The position numbers and the translations under genes were made by a program. A stretch of 64,000 bases of DNA, taken from NCBI GenBank assembly GCA_947474995.1, contig CANJNJ010000001.1, positions 1 to 64,000 on the forward strand, in the 5' to 3' direction. The notes under the pieces were generated by a model. The model was not told where the DNA came from and ran no database searches. It saw only the letters and a program-made list of their open reading frames with translations. Positions within the stretch are counted from its first letter, which is position 1; the number at the start of each line of letters is the position of its first letter. Source of the stretch: Opitutaceae bacterium (GTDB taxonomy: Bacteria > Verrucomicrobiota > Verrucomicrobiia > Opitutales > Opitutaceae). Below, piece after piece: positions 19,038 through 28,620 of the stretch.

Positions 19038-19958
19038 GTGACCACCACGACCCGACGCGATTTTATCGCCCTTGCCGCTGGCGGCCTTGGCTTGGCCGCC
19101 CTGCGGGCTCGCGGCGCGACCGCGCCGCAACCCGGGCTGAGCCTCGGCTTCAGTCTCTACGGGATGAAGACTTTGCCGCTCGACCGCGCCCTGTCCGAGT
19201 GCGCCCGGATCGGTTACCGCAATATCGAACTCTCCTTGATGGCCGGCTTCCCGACCGATCCCGCGAAACTCACGCCGGCCGTGAGCTCGACCATCCGGCA
19301 GCAGCTCAAGACCGCCGGACTTCCCGTCGCGAGCCTTCTGGTAAACCTGGGCCTGACCGGCGATGAGAAAGCCCACGCCGGGTATCTCGAGGTGCTGGAG
19401 ATCGCCGCGCGCTTTGCAGCGGAAATCGATCCCGCGCACCCTCCCATCGTACAAACGGTAATGGGTGGCACTCCGGCCGAATGGGAGACGAAAAAAGCGA
19501 TGATGGCGGCACGCCTGAAGGAATGGGATGCCATCGCCCGCCCGCACGGTGTCACCGTGGCCGTGAAAGGCCACGTCTTGAACGCCGTCGATACGCCGGA
19601 GAAGCTGCTCTGGATCTTCCGCGAGGCGAAAGGAACCAATCTCGCGATCGCCTACGACCACAGCCACTACGCGCTCGCCGGCCTCTCGATTGAGGACAGC
19701 CTGCGGCCGCTCGCGCCGTACACCAAGTTCGTCCACGTCAAGGATGCGAGACGAGAGGGCAAGGACGTGCGCTTTCTTCTGCCCGGCGAAGGCACAACGA
19801 ACTATGCCGAATATTTTCGTCTGCTGAAAAAATACGGCTATCGGGGTCCAGTGGTGGTGGAGGTGAGCGCGCAGATTTTCAACCGGCCCGGCTACGATCC
19901 CGTGGCCGCCGCCGAGAAATCGTACGCCGCGCTCGCGCCCGGCTGGATGGCCCCCTGA
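19038..19958 (+). CDS. Sugar phosphate isomerase/epimerase TIM barrel with Tat leader
   Basis: TTRRDFIALAAGGLGLAAL leader; IAYDHSHYALAGLSIEDSL, FVHVKDARREG. Confidence 0.85.
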   Translation: MTTTTRRDFIALAAGGLGLAALRARGATAPQPGLSLGFSLYGMKTLPLDRALSECARIGYRNIELSLMAGFPTDPAKLTPAVSSTIRQQLKTAGLPVASLLVNLGLTGDEKAHAGYLEVLEIAARFAAEIDPAHPPIVQTVMGGTPAEWETKKAMMAARLKEWDAIARPHGVTVAVKGHVLNAVDTPEKLLWIFREAKGTNLAIAYDHSHYALAGLSIEDSLRPLAPYTKFVHVKDARREGKDVRFLLPGEGTTNYAEYFRLLKKYGYRGPVVVEVSAQIFNRPGYDPVAAAEKSYAALAPGWMAP

Positions 19959-20010
19959 ACCAGGTCCTGGCCCAAACCTTTCGCCACGCTGGCGGAGGGC
20001 GCAGCCAGAG

Positions 20011-22173
20011 GTGAGAGCGGCGGCCCGCAAAAAAATGCCCGACACGAAATCCGACCTACTCCTACTCGGCCTGGCGGCGATCACCGCCCTGCTGCCGATC
20101 CGCGGCCTCCGCGCCGAGGCCGCCTTGGCGGAATTCAAGATTCTGCCGGCGGCGGGGCCATCGGAACTGACGCCGGCCAACGGCTGGCCCTCGACGCGCG
20201 ACTACGCCGAGTGGACCCGTTCGCTTGGCGGGCCCACCTCCAATCGCTTTTCCACGTTAACTGGCATCACCCGGGAGAATGTCGCCCGCCTTGAAGTCGC
20301 ATGGACCTACCATTCCGGCGACGGCACCGGCGTTGTGCAGAGCAATCCCGTCGTGGTCGGGCGCCGGATGTTCGTGCCCACGGCTGGGCACCAGATCGTG
20401 GCCCTCGACGCCGCCACCGGTCGTGAACTCTGGAAGTTTCGGCCGGAGAAAATGGGCAACGCGCTGCAGGATTTTCCGGCCCGCCGCGGCCTGATCTACT
20501 GGGCGGGCAACGCCGCGATCCCACCCCGACTTTTCTTTTCTGCCGGCAACTGGGTTTATGCGTTGAACCCCGAGGACGGCAAACCGGTGACAGCATTCGG
20601 CTCCGACGGGCGGACTGAACTGCCCACGGGCGGAACCGCCACGGGTGCGATTTGGAAGAATGTCCTGGTCGTGCCGGGATTCCTCGCGGACGTGTTCGGC
20701 TATGACGTCGTGACAGGAAAGCTGCTCTGGCGCTTTCACACCATGCCGACCGGCACGGAATTTGGCGCCGATACCTGGAAGACCTTGGACAAGGGCGCAA
20801 ATTGCTGGGGCGGCATGTCCCTCGATGAGTCGCGCGGGATTGCGTACATCTCCACCGGTTCCCCCAAACCCAATTACCTCGGGGCGGCGCACCTCGGGGC
20901 GAACCTGTTCGCCAACTGTGTGGTCGCGCTCAACGCCGCAACCGGCGAGAGGCTCTGGCATTTTCAGGAAATCGAGCACGACATCTGGGACCTCGACGTG
21001 CCTGCCCCGCCCAATCTGGTCACGGTCACACGCCACGGCCGCAAGGTCGATGCCGTCGCCACCGTCACCAAGATCGGGCACACCCTCCTGCTCGATCGCG
21101 TGTCGGGGAAGCCGCTCTTTCCCTATCGCCTGCGCCGGGCGCCAGCCGCGAATCTGCCGGGCGAAAAGACCGCCGAGTACCAACCCGACCTCGAATGGCC
21201 GCAGCCGTTTGCGCGGCAGGATTTCAGCCGCGACCAGATCACGGAACGCACGCCCGAGGCCCGCGCCTTTGTCGAGCAACTGGTGGCGGACTCGAACATG
21301 GGTTGGTTCGTGCCGTTTGAGGACAACAAGCCGACCGTATTCTATGGGATGCTCGGGGGCGCGGACTGGCCGGGCGCGGCGTTCGATCCCACCAGCGGCC
21401 GGCTTTTCGTGAGCTCGAATCGTCTGGCGTGGAAAGTGAAAATTGCGCGCGACGACGATCCACCTCCGGCGGTGCCAGCGACGACGGGCGATCTGGTTTA
21501 CCAGCAATTCTGCTTGTCGTGCCACGGTTCGGGGCGCCTGGGCGCCGGGGTGGTACCGGGGTTGCGGGGCCTGCGCCACCGGCTGCAAAAAGCCGAAGTA
21601 CTTGAGCTCATAAAAACCGGCCGCACGACAATGCCTCCGCTGGGAATGGCCATGACCTCCCAGCAGAAGAATGATCTTCTCGCGTTTCTTTTTGCCGAAG
21701 ACCGGCCGTCCGTTCCGTCCGCTCCCGGCGATCCCATCCGCTACGCGTTTGCCGGATATAAGAAGGTCCTGGATCAGGACGGATATCCGGGCAGCAAGCC
21801 ACCTTGGGGCGAACTGGTCAGCCTCGACCTCAACAGCGGCAAGATCGTCTGGCGGGTTCCGCTGGGAGAGCACGAGGAGCTGACCAAACTCGGGGCACCA
21901 CTTACCGGGACGGAAAATGTGGGCGGGGCCATGGTAACCAGCGGTGGCGTCGTTTTCTGCTCGGGAACGCGGGACAAAAAAATCCGGGCCTTCGATTCCA
22001 CCGATGGACGCGAACTTTGGAGCGCGCGACTCCCGCTGCATGGCACTGCCCCGCCGGCAACCTACGAGGTCGATGGTCGCCAATTTGTTGTGATCGCGGC
22101 CAGCGGCGGTGGAAAACTTGGCGGCGACACCGGCGATGCCTGGGTGGCCTTCGCCCTGCCCTCGGCCAAGTGA
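20011..22173 (+). CDS. PQQ-dependent dehydrogenase with C-type cytochrome insertion
   Basis: PQQ blades (ALDAATGRELWKF, ALNAATGERLWHFQ) plus CLSCHGSGRLG haem site. Confidence 0.9.
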   Translation: MRAAARKKMPDTKSDLLLLGLAAITALLPIRGLRAEAALAEFKILPAAGPSELTPANGWPSTRDYAEWTRSLGGPTSNRFSTLTGITRENVARLEVAWTYHSGDGTGVVQSNPVVVGRRMFVPTAGHQIVALDAATGRELWKFRPEKMGNALQDFPARRGLIYWAGNAAIPPRLFFSAGNWVYALNPEDGKPVTAFGSDGRTELPTGGTATGAIWKNVLVVPGFLADVFGYDVVTGKLLWRFHTMPTGTEFGADTWKTLDKGANCWGGMSLDESRGIAYISTGSPKPNYLGAAHLGANLFANCVVALNAATGERLWHFQEIEHDIWDLDVPAPPNLVTVTRHGRKVDAVATVTKIGHTLLLDRVSGKPLFPYRLRRAPAANLPGEKTAEYQPDLEWPQPFARQDFSRDQITERTPEARAFVEQLVADSNMGWFVPFEDNKPTVFYGMLGGADWPGAAFDPTSGRLFVSSNRLAWKVKIARDDDPPPAVPATTGDLVYQQFCLSCHGSGRLGAGVVPGLRGLRHRLQKAEVLELIKTGRTTMPPLGMAMTSQQKNDLLAFLFAEDRPSVPSAPGDPIRYAFAGYKKVLDQDGYPGSKPPWGELVSLDLNSGKIVWRVPLGEHEELTKLGAPLTGTENVGGAMVTSGGVVFCSGTRDKKIRAFDSTDGRELWSARLPLHGTAPPATYEVDGRQFVVIAASGGGKLGGDTGDAWVAFALPSAK

Positions 22174-22221
22174 CCAATTTGGTCCGAGCGTTACCTCCAC
22201 CCATCCCAGCCTGTTTTTCCA

Positions 22222-22848
22222 ATGTTGTCGGTTGATACCTTTCAGACCAAGTCCTCCCGGGTCTACACGGCGCTGAAGCGGGACATCACGTCGGGCGCAT
22301 ACAAGCCCGGCCTGCATCTCGTCCGGCGGGACTTGGTGAAGCGTTTCGGCGTGAGCCTTTCGATTGTGAACGAAGCGCTTGGGCGCCTGGGGAATGATGG
22401 CCTCGTCGAAACGAAGGAGATGTACGGCACCCGGGTCATCTCCCTGAGCGAGACCAAACTTCGCGATGAATTCGTACTGCGCGAAGCCATCGAGCGGCAT
22501 GCCGTGCGTCTCCTGGCCGAATTTGGGAGTGACGAGACGCTCGGCGCGCTCCTCGAAGAAGCGAAGACCATCGATCGCTGGATGAACGATCCCACGCATA
22601 ACGAGGAACAGGGCACGACGATGCACCTGGAGTTTCATCTCAAGCTCGCCCGGGCCACAGGTTACGTGGCGTTGGAGGAAATGCTGCAGCGCACCAGCAT
22701 GCGGGCGCTGCTCACCACCCGCTGGATCGCCAACCAAAAGCTCCCGCACCCGACCGATTTTCACCAGCAGCTCGTGCTGGAGATCATGAAACGAGACCCC
22801 GGTCGCGCCGACCAGAAGATGCGCGAGCATCTGCATTTCGTCGAATAG
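22222..22848 (+). CDS. GntR family transcriptional regulator (FCD-like C-terminus)
   Basis: Winged-helix N-terminus VYTALKRDITSGAYKPGLHLVRRDLVKRFGVSLSIVNEALGRLGNDGLV. Confidence 0.9.
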   Translation: MLSVDTFQTKSSRVYTALKRDITSGAYKPGLHLVRRDLVKRFGVSLSIVNEALGRLGNDGLVETKEMYGTRVISLSETKLRDEFVLREAIERHAVRLLAEFGSDETLGALLEEAKTIDRWMNDPTHNEEQGTTMHLEFHLKLARATGYVALEEMLQRTSMRALLTTRWIANQKLPHPTDFHQQLVLEIMKRDPGRADQKMREHLHFVE

Positions 22849-23488
22849 GTCGCGCCGCCATTGTCGACCCAAGCGCCCGGCGGCCGCAGGCGGAGCATTT
22901 CAATACGGGCAGTGAATCGGAATTGGGCGATGACTTGTGCAGCCCCTTCCCCGTCTAGCCCGCTTCGAGAGGCGCCGATTGCAGCTGGATTCACAACCGC
23001 GCGGTCGTGATTCACTTCGATTCAGACGACACCGAATCCATCCTGAACGGAAACGCACGTAAATGAAGACCTTTGTCATGCGCGGCGTCATGCAATTGAG
23101 CCGCGCGCAAACGAAACCCACCTCGTCGGAATTCAGCTTCCTGCCAATTTACCAAGGAATACGCCCCTGCATCTGCGGCAATTCCGGCGCGGCCTTCGTG
23201 TTTCCCTTTTCTTGGATTTTGGTGCGGCGCATTCAGTGGTGTGCCGTCCCAATCTTTCGAGAGTCGTGGTATGACACCTTTGCCTTGCCTCTGAATTTCA
23301 CTCTCGGGCCACTTAGCTTCTGAACAGGTCCGTGTTCCACCGGTTTCGTCCTCGGCGTCGCAACCATGCACACCTACGGGAAAAATACTTCTACCCAAAA
23401 GCAAGGCCCTCCGCCTCTGCTGCGGAAGCGGGTGAAACTTAGTTTCGCGCCCACCGCCCTCGCGACGAGCCCGGCGGCCCCGGCTCGG

Positions 23489-24025
23489 CTATCTCGGTTC
23501 GGGCCCGCGCTGGAGCACCTTGCGCAGCTTGGTCAAGTCATAGCCCTGGACCGCCAGTTCCCCGACCAGCCGCTGGTAGTCGACCTCCGGGATCTGCGGT
23601 GTGCGCGCCATGATCCAGACGTAATCCCGCCGGTTCCGGCCGATGACAGTCTGGCTGTAGTCGGGGCTCAAATAAGTGATGAGAAATTCGGCCTTAAAGG
23701 GCCAGAGGAACTGCATCCCCCATGTGGAGTTGTTGATTCGATCGACGACGAAGCCGCGCGGATTGTAGCGCTTGGGCGGTCCGTCGAAGCCTCCCTGGTT
23801 GAAGGTGAAGGTCGTGTTGATGTTGCCACCGGGTTCGAGCCGGTAATCTTCAATCGCGTGGTAGGCCTCGGTCTCGATGAAGGTCGGGATGCAGGCGATG
23901 ACATACCACGGCCCCATGAAGCGCGGGAGGTCGAGCTTCTCGACGGTCTTCAAGGGCGGCAGCGACGTGGCACAGCCGGTGAGCAGGAGCAGGCAGGGAA
24001 GGAGAGACAGTGTTTTCACAGTCAT
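23489..24025 (-). CDS. Lipocalin family lipoprotein (Blc-like)
   Basis: Lipobox LLTGCA; PRFMGPWYVIACIPTFIE, NPRGFVVD, DYVWIMARTP. Confidence 0.9.
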   Translation of the reverse strand: MTVKTLSLLPCLLLLTGCATSLPPLKTVEKLDLPRFMGPWYVIACIPTFIETEAYHAIEDYRLEPGGNINTTFTFNQGGFDGPPKRYNPRGFVVDRINNSTWGMQFLWPFKAEFLITYLSPDYSQTVIGRNRRDYVWIMARTPQIPEVDYQRLVGELAVQGYDLTKLRKVLQRGPEPR

Positions 24026-24058
24026 GAAGGTACGTTCAGTTGGTGGCGTCCGCCGCCC

Positions 24059-24259
24059 TTATTTGTCGGAGTGGATCGCCCGCAGCGCGAAAAGGCACAG
24101 CCCGACCCCCGGAAGGAGGAGGGCCAACAGCCCGGCGGTCTCCCGGGCCCATTTCATCTCGTCCAAGAGGAGCCAGGCGCGGCGGAGAACTAATAGCGAT
24201 ACGAACAGGAGCAGCAGCTCCCACCCGATCAGAGAATATCGATTCTTGATAGTGGCCAA
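24059..24259 (-). CDS. Small two-TM membrane protein
   Basis: 66 aa hydrophobic ORF directly upstream of lipocalin, same strand. Confidence 0.5.
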   Translation of the reverse strand: MATIKNRYSLIGWELLLLFVSLLVLRRAWLLLDEMKWARETAGLLALLLPGVGLCLFALRAIHSDK

Positions 24260-24409
24260 GATGTATTCCGAACGCGGAAGTGTTCGTCACTGCAATCCTC
24301 CGCTAGTCGCGAAAATCCGGCGGCCCGACATTTTGAAAAACGGCGGCTTGGTGCCGTCCGCTCGGAAAATGACCGTTTGGGCCTGATGGTCTAAATTCGG
24401 TTAAGAATC

Positions 24410-25384
24410 TCAGCATACCAGAGACTGGAAATCCGAGAAATCCGCCCTGAGCCCTCCCTTCACCCCCTTGCAAATCACACTGACCGCGTCGTGCGAATGG
24501 AGCGACTCGAGGTGCGCGCACGCCACTTGGAAATCTATGATGCGCTTGTCGCCCGCGAGTTCTCGGTACAGCAGCCGGGCGGCATCCTCCACAAATTTGA
24601 TGTAAGTGCCGTTGAGCTCGGCAAAGGCCTGCTCGTCCTCCCGCTTTACCATCACTTGCGTCTCGGTCTTGAGCGCGTTGGCGCAATGCCGCTGCAAATC
24701 CTCGATCGCGAGGGTTCGATTATTCGCGAGCACGACCCGCACCCGCGCCTTCGAGCGCTGCGCGTGCGGAGTGGCGTAGGCCCCGCGCGTGCTCCGGGCA
24801 TGTTCGGCCAACTCTGCGCTGCACGGGCAGGTGGAGGAATAGACAAAATCAAACTCGACCATGCGGCGAAATTGGCCGGCGTGATTTAACGTCGCGTCGT
24901 ACGCGACGCGGTAGTACTGCCACCCCGCGAGTCCGCTCCGCAGGCTGGGTTGCAGCATCGGGTAGGAGAACGACAGCCTGATTCGCGCCTCAAAAGACCC
25001 GATCTGGCGTTGGTATTTCGCCAGCAACCTCCGCAGGACCTCGAAGGAGAATTCTTCGTCGGCGTGCGCGTAGAATAAGCGCATGATTCGCCCCATGTTG
25101 ATCCCCTTGAGTCCGGCCTCGAGGGAAACAGTGCCGGTCACGCTGGTCTCCAGCGTGTGGATTTTTCCTCCGCGTGCGCGGAATTTCAGCGGCAGGCGAA
25201 AATTGGCGCAGCCCACTTGCTGGATCGGCACTCGCGCGCCGGCAGCGGCGTTGACCGCGTCCATCATGTCGGGCAAGCTGGCGCGATACGCCGCATTGGA
25301 CTTAAACTTCGCGTCAAAAGCGCGATCGATCAGCGGCGTGCGACCGCCGGGCGCCTCGTGCAAATACATGGATTTCTTGGTCAT
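24410..25384 (-). CDS. folE2: GTP cyclohydrolase FolE2
   Basis: [18 protein letters not shown] and other FolE2 motifs; start at [14 protein letters not shown]. Confidence 0.9.
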   Translation of the reverse strand: MTKKSMYLHEAPGGRTPLIDRAFDAKFKSNAAYRASLPDMMDAVNAAAGARVPIQQVGCANFRLPLKFRARGGKIHTLETSVTGTVSLEAGLKGINMGRIMRLFYAHADEEFSFEVLRRLLAKYQRQIGSFEARIRLSFSYPMLQPSLRSGLAGWQYYRVAYDATLNHAGQFRRMVEFDFVYSSTCPCSAELAEHARSTRGAYATPHAQRSKARVRVVLANNRTLAIEDLQRHCANALKTETQVMVKREDEQAFAELNGTYIKFVEDAARLLYRELAGDKRIIDFQVACAHLESLHSHDAVSVICKGVKGGLRADFSDFQSLVC

Positions 25385-25471
25385 ATCGTTTTTGGCATGG
25401 AAGAAGGCTGGTCCGGTGGTTGGGCCGATCACCGGCGCTCCGGACTTCCGGAGTGCGCCGGCCGGGAGAAT

Positions 25472-25942
25472 TCAGTCGATGAGCGGCCCGTGGTATTCCG
25501 CAAAATTACGCGGCGTTTCGAAAAGGCGTACGCACTGCAGGCGAGCGGGTTTCAGGCGCGGGGCGAGCTCGTGCCAGAAGGCGACCACGAGGTTCTCGGT
25601 CGTGGGAATAATGCCGCGCAGGAAAGGCACTTCCTCGTTCAAATTCCGGTGGTCGCATGGGTCCACCACGGCCGCGTGCAAAATTCGCTTCAAATCGCCC
25701 AGGTCAATCAGGTAACCGGTCTGGGGGTCGGGGGTGCCGCGGACCGAGACTTCTAAGATGTAATTATGCCCATGCCAGTTCGGGTTGGAGCACAGGCCAT
25801 AGCGTCGGACGTTCCAACGGTGGCTCTTGCTCGGATTATAGAGCCGATGCGCCGAGTTGAAATGCACTTGCCGCGTGACGGTTACGACCCCCGCCAGAAC
25901 ACGGGGCACCGCGGGATTCCTGTGCGTTGGTTTTGTGGACAC
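25472..25942 (-). CDS. 6-pyruvoyl-tetrahydropterin synthase / 6-carboxytetrahydropterin synthase family
   Basis: HFNSAHRLYNPSKS, CSNPNWHGHNY (C-x5-HGH), PCDHRNLNEEVPF, PTTENLVVAFWHEL. Confidence 0.9.
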   Translation of the reverse strand: MSTKPTHRNPAVPRVLAGVVTVTRQVHFNSAHRLYNPSKSHRWNVRRYGLCSNPNWHGHNYILEVSVRGTPDPQTGYLIDLGDLKRILHAAVVDPCDHRNLNEEVPFLRGIIPTTENLVVAFWHELAPRLKPARLQCVRLFETPRNFAEYHGPLID

Positions 25943-26345
25943 GTTTCTAAGGGTTGAAGAGGGCCGGCCTGTTTAGTGGGAACGTGGCAATCGGGCGCCG
26001 GTTTTTTTCACCGCCGAACAACCAATCGATCCTACTACGAACTTCGGGGAAGGGCGGATGCTCTGGCCCGCTTAACGATGGAGGCGCGGGTAGAGGTTTT
26101 CGATTTCCGACCAGACCTCGTGCCCTAGTGGGGCTTTGGCGCGGAAGGTTTCCGGCGCACGCCAAGGAGCAATGAAGGCCATCAGGCCCCGCCCTCGTCA
26201 GCCAGTTGCCCGCGATTGGCTCACGCGAACCCGGTCCGGTGACGGCGCCGCTCACTCGGAAATTCGCGGCTTGCGGCCACTCGCGATGCGAAGTTTTCTC
26301 GTCGCAGGTTGAGCCGACTGGGTCGCTCCTTCTCGCCTTATTACC

Positions 26346-26708
26346 ATGCCCTATCTCCGCCTTTTCTTGCAGCTGACCGTGGCGCTGGGAATTCTGAATG
26401 TCTGGCTGCTGCGCTCGGGCCAGGCGACGCCGTTTCGCGGTGGTGATGCGAAGACCCTAAGCGAGGAATTCGCCGCCTACAGACTGCCCTCCTGGTTTAT
26501 GTGCTTGGTCGGCGTGCTCAAGGTGGGGCTCGCGCTTGCCCTCCTGTCTGCGCTTTGGCTCCACCGCTTGGCGCAGCCGGCTGCCATCGCCCTCGGCCTG
26601 CTCATGCTGGGGGCGTTCGTCATGCACCTCAAAGTGCAAGACCCGGTCAAGAAAGCGCTGCCCTCGATCGCCGTCCTCGCGATGTGCGCCGCGATTGCGC
26701 TGCTATAA
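26346..26708 (+). CDS. DoxX-like membrane protein
   Basis: Four hydrophobic segments, FMCLVGVLKVGLALALL, HLKVQDPVKKALPS. Confidence 0.65.
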   Translation: MPYLRLFLQLTVALGILNVWLLRSGQATPFRGGDAKTLSEEFAAYRLPSWFMCLVGVLKVGLALALLSALWLHRLAQPAAIALGLLMLGAFVMHLKVQDPVKKALPSIAVLAMCAAIALL

Positions 26709-27149
26709 CGGATCGGCCGGGCAGAACGACGCCCAACACAAGTAGGCATTCAGCGCCAGGTAGAGCAGCGCTGGTGTCGTTTGGAGCAGCGTGTCTTTGA
26801 TTCTAATTCGAACGACGACCGCGACCAGCATCATTAGGGCAAGCCCGCCCGACGCCGCGCGCCCGATCCACGGCTGGTCCAGGCCGGCGACCAAACCGAG
26901 CGCCGCGCCCAATTGCAGCGCGCCGACCAGCGCGCGCTGCGACCCAAGGCGGTAGCGGTCGAACTCCCCTTTGATGTAGGTCGAAAGAAAGCATGCCGCA
27001 CCATAGCCGAGGAAGGAAACGGCGGAGAAAAGCATCAGGGCGAAGTTCAAGCGCGCAACCGTAGCGCGTCCTGACGCCGGCGGACACCCAATTCCGGCAG
27101 CCAACCTCCCGAAGGCGGCAGCGCTTCCTCCCAGGCTGCGGGTCTTCAC
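26703..27149 (-). CDS. DoxX-like/membrane protein, convergent with previous gene
   Basis: Hydrophobic segments; overlaps 26346-26708 by 6 bp at the 3' ends. Confidence 0.5.
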   Translation of the reverse strand: MKTRSLGGSAAAFGRLAAGIGCPPASGRATVARLNFALMLFSAVSFLGYGAACFLSTYIKGEFDRYRLGSQRALVGALQLGAALGLVAGLDQPWIGRAASGGLALMMLVAVVVRIRIKDTLLQTTPALLYLALNAYLCWASFCPADPL

Positions 27150-27277
27150 TCCACCCGCTCCGGGCAGATGCAGTGGGTCATGCGCCGTTGACCGGTCAAC
27201 AGCCCCCTGGCGGATTCATCCCCGCCGCGAAGATCGAATTTCCGATTAGTTGGACCGTATCCGGCCGCACCGAAGAA

Positions 27278-27376
27278 TCATTTGTCCAATTTCTTCATTC
27301 CCTGTAAGGCCGCGTAGAAAGCGATTCCGAACAGGACCATGATGAGCGAGGCAAAGTAGGGAATTAGGTCACTCAT
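27278..27376 (-). CDS. 32-aa single-TM microprotein MSDLIPYFASLIMVLFGIAFYAALQGMKKLDK
   Basis: Manual translation; start ATG lies in the ATGAGTGA overlap with the upstream 61-aa ORF. Confidence 0.5.
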   Translation of the reverse strand: MSDLIPYFASLIMVLFGIAFYAALQGMKKLDK

Positions 27377-27554
27377 TTTTCGTGGAGCCGATCAGTTTTA
27401 AATAGATTCCGAAACAGAGAATTGAAGGAACCCAAATCCCAACAAAGATCGCCTCTTGTTTCTGCCCTTGGAAAAAAGTAATTTCCGAGAAGATAAGGGA
27501 AAGAAATGCGGCGACGAACAATAATTTGTCAGTGAGCGAGAATTTTTTGAACAT
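27369..27554 (-). CDS. 61-aa small two-TM membrane protein
   Basis: MFKKFSLTDKLLFVAAFLSLIFSEITFFQGQKQEAIFVGIWVPSILCFGIYLKLIGSTKNE. Confidence 0.6.
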   Translation of the reverse strand: MFKKFSLTDKLLFVAAFLSLIFSEITFFQGQKQEAIFVGIWVPSILCFGIYLKLIGSTKNE

Positions 27555-27781
27555 GGTGGAGGTTTTCCTACAAGGATTGAGGGATTTAGGTGATTGGAGG
27601 AAATCCCTTGGTGGAGACGCTTAGCGAAAATAAGGCTTACGTGATGTCAAATTTTCCGTCTGGCAAATATTTTCGGGCGCGTCCGGTAGATGCATCCGTC
27701 GAACGCATTCGCGCGTTGCAGTGCCGGAACCGAAGCCATGTCGGCGCCGGTTTCGCTCAATCCAAAACAACCCTGGTTCCC

Positions 27782-28249
27782 ATGAAGCTACGTTCCCTGT
27801 TTGCCACCCTCGCTCTCTGCACCGGTCTGGTCTCCGCGGTTTCCGCACAGACGGTCGTGGAAATTGCCATCGGCTCGCCCGATCACACCACGCTCGTCGC
27901 CGCCGTGAAGGCCGCCGGGCTCGTTGAAACCCTAAGCGGGCCCGGCCCCTTCACGGTTTTCGCGCCGACCAACGCCGCCTTTGCCAAGCTGCCCGCCGGT
28001 ACGGTGGAATCGCTTTTGCTGCCCGAGAATAAGGCCAAGCTCGTCGCGATTCTCACCTACCACGTCGTTCCCGCCAAAGTCATGGCGGCCGATGTAAAGA
28101 CCGGCGAAGCGCCCTCGGTTAACGGCAAGAAGCTCACGCTGAAGGCCGACGCCATGGGCGTGTCGGTCAATGGCGCCAAAGTCATCGCGGCGGATCTGGT
28201 TGGCAGCAATGGCGTGGTCCACGTCGTGGACACTGTAATCCTCCCGTAA
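27782..28249 (+). CDS. Fasciclin (FAS1) domain protein, secreted
   Basis: Signal peptide; [47 protein letters not shown]. Confidence 0.95.
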   Translation: MKLRSLFATLALCTGLVSAVSAQTVVEIAIGSPDHTTLVAAVKAAGLVETLSGPGPFTVFAPTNAAFAKLPAGTVESLLLPENKAKLVAILTYHVVPAKVMAADVKTGEAPSVNGKKLTLKADAMGVSVNGAKVIAADLVGSNGVVHVVDTVILP

Positions 28250-28620
28250 CGAGCGGGGGCGCGGTTCTGCTTAGAAATTTCCTCCCACTCATCCGAGGCG
28301 GTGAGGTGGTCCGGCGGTCTTACTGCACGATCACTTCGCCGTCCCGGTTTTCGCTTTGTCGAACGCGTTTACTTTCGAGCTCCGTTCCGAACCAATCGCT
28401 TTGTGTTTCCGACTGGCTGAATTTCTCCCGCCATGGCTGCTCATCAAGCGTGTCCACCTGCACCGCTGGGTGCTGCGGAGTTGAGTTGAGTGGCCCCTTT
28501 TTATTGGCATGAATCGTTCACATCCGGATTCGTCGAGCGGCTGGAGGTTTGCGGCCCGGTGGGCCAAGCCCAGCCTCGAAAAACGCCCGGCATGTTAAAT
28601 CGCGATCCACTCGCGGCGGT

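Noticed and set aside
20257-22872. 871-aa ORF on minus strand
   Set aside because: Shadow ORF opposite the PQQ dehydrogenase and GntR genes; composition is Arg/His/Gly-rich with no recognisable motifs, typical of antisense frames in high-GC DNA.
23063-23323. 86-aa plus-strand ORF between GntR and lipocalin
   Set aside because: No family features and no clear coding signal; treated as non-coding spacer.
24303-24409. Remnant gene next to folE2
   Set aside because: Only short conflicting frames; cannot be supported.
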